Shown: one piece after another, positions 12,947 to 13,109 of the stretch | Layout: the number at the start of each line of letters is the position of its first letter | How positions within the stretch are numbered: position 1 is the first letter of the stretch | Source of the DNA: Clostridia bacterium | Lineage (GTDB): Bacteria > Bacillota_A > Clostridia > Oscillospirales > CAG-272 | Assembly: GCA_017652965.1 (NCBI GenBank) | Contig: JAGBZZ010000169.1 | Location: 1-13,109 of the forward strand | Direction of reading: 5' to 3' | Length of the DNA stretch: 13,109 nucleotides | Position numbers and translations under genes: made by a program | Notes under the pieces: generated by a model | Told to the model about the DNA's origin: nothing | Databases searched by the model: none | Seen by the model: only the letters and a program-made list of their open reading frames with translations

Positions 12947-12971
12947 CAGAGGCGGTATTTTTCTGTAAAAT
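12943..12971 (+). promoter_or_regulatory. Strong sigma-A promoter for the right-edge gene
   Basis: A perfect TTGACA (12943-12948) and TAAAAT (12966-12971) are spaced by exactly 17 bp. The -35 overlaps the TGA stop codon (12944-12946) of the AraC gene. The next gene can therefore be transcribed on its own at high level, with a leader of about 30 nt. Confidence 0.8.
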
Positions 12972-13008
12972 AGAAGCAATCACAATCCAAAATAAAGGAG
13001 CCCTTCCT

Positions 13009-13109
13009 ATGCTGAATACCATTCTCTTTTCGGATGAGATCACCCTCTGGTGGGACAAGGAATGGGATCGCCCCGATGACCCTGCCTACCGCCTGACCCT
13101 GAATCCCGG
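13009..13109 (+). CDS. Partial gene at the right edge, N-terminus only, function unknown
   Basis: An ATG at 13009 preceded by AAAGGAG about 9 nt upstream opens a frame of 33 codons that runs off the window. The visible N-terminus reads M-L-N-T-I-L-F-S-D-E-I-T-L-W-W-D-K-E-W, then an acidic stretch and Y-R-L-T-L-N. There is no signal peptide. A short beta-strand-rich start like this is seen in fibronectin- or sandwich-type N-terminal domains of glycosidases such as rhamnosidases, but 33 residues do not allow an assignment. It has its own strong promoter and follows the second AraC gene. Confidence 0.7.
   Translation, partial: MLNTILFSDEITLWWDKEWDRPDDPAYRLTLNP

Overview
The window looks like part of a carbohydrate-catabolism region from an anaerobic, GC-rich Firmicute, probably an uncultured gut-type Clostridia. 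The reasons are a glycyl radical enzyme with its activase (oxygen-sensitive chemistry), AAGGAG-type ribosome binding sites, sigma-A-like promoters in AT-rich gaps between GC-rich genes, AraC regulators, and glycosidases without signal peptides. The taxonomy is inference; no rRNA or other marker gene is present.

Region 1 (about 1-8873, minus strand). An AraC gene at 9026-9832 diverges from a tightly packed five-gene operon that reads leftward: glycyl radical enzyme (GRE, 6591-8873), its radical SAM activase (5878-6591, overlapping by one base), a nucleoside-hydrolase-family enzyme (4963-5847), a GH20 hexosaminidase-like enzyme (3310-4938) and a GH78 alpha-L-rhamnosidase (1051-3297). The operon ends at a clear hairpin terminator (1004-1032). 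Next comes a separate promoter and a creatininase-family amidohydrolase (63-926) with its own terminator (10-40). The 152-bp divergent gap carries a good promoter for the AraC gene, a poor -35 for the operon, and a direct repeat (TTTGCA, 11-bp period) just upstream of that -35. This suggests that the AraC protein activates the operon.

Region 2 (9833-10515). This 683-bp stretch has no gene I can support. It contains three head-to-tail copies of a structured repeat of about 126-158 bp. Each has a nested hairpin whose stems pair despite differing sequences, and two copies contain very strong symmetric terminator hairpins. The last copy ends on the base before the stop codon of the next gene.

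Region 3 (10516-13109). A minus-strand TIM-barrel-like hydrolase of unassigned family (10516-11964) is divergent from a second AraC regulator (12122-12946). A gene with a near-consensus promoter then runs off the right edge (13009 onward).

Taken together, the region seems to encode intracellular breakdown of imported, modified oligosaccharides or glycoconjugates: rhamnosyl and hexosaminyl removal, ribosyl-type N-glycoside cleavage and amide or lactam hydrolysis. An uncharacterised radical enzyme is the first gene of the operon. No transporter is present in the window. The co-occurrence of a GRE with glycosidases under one AraC switch is the most unusual feature.
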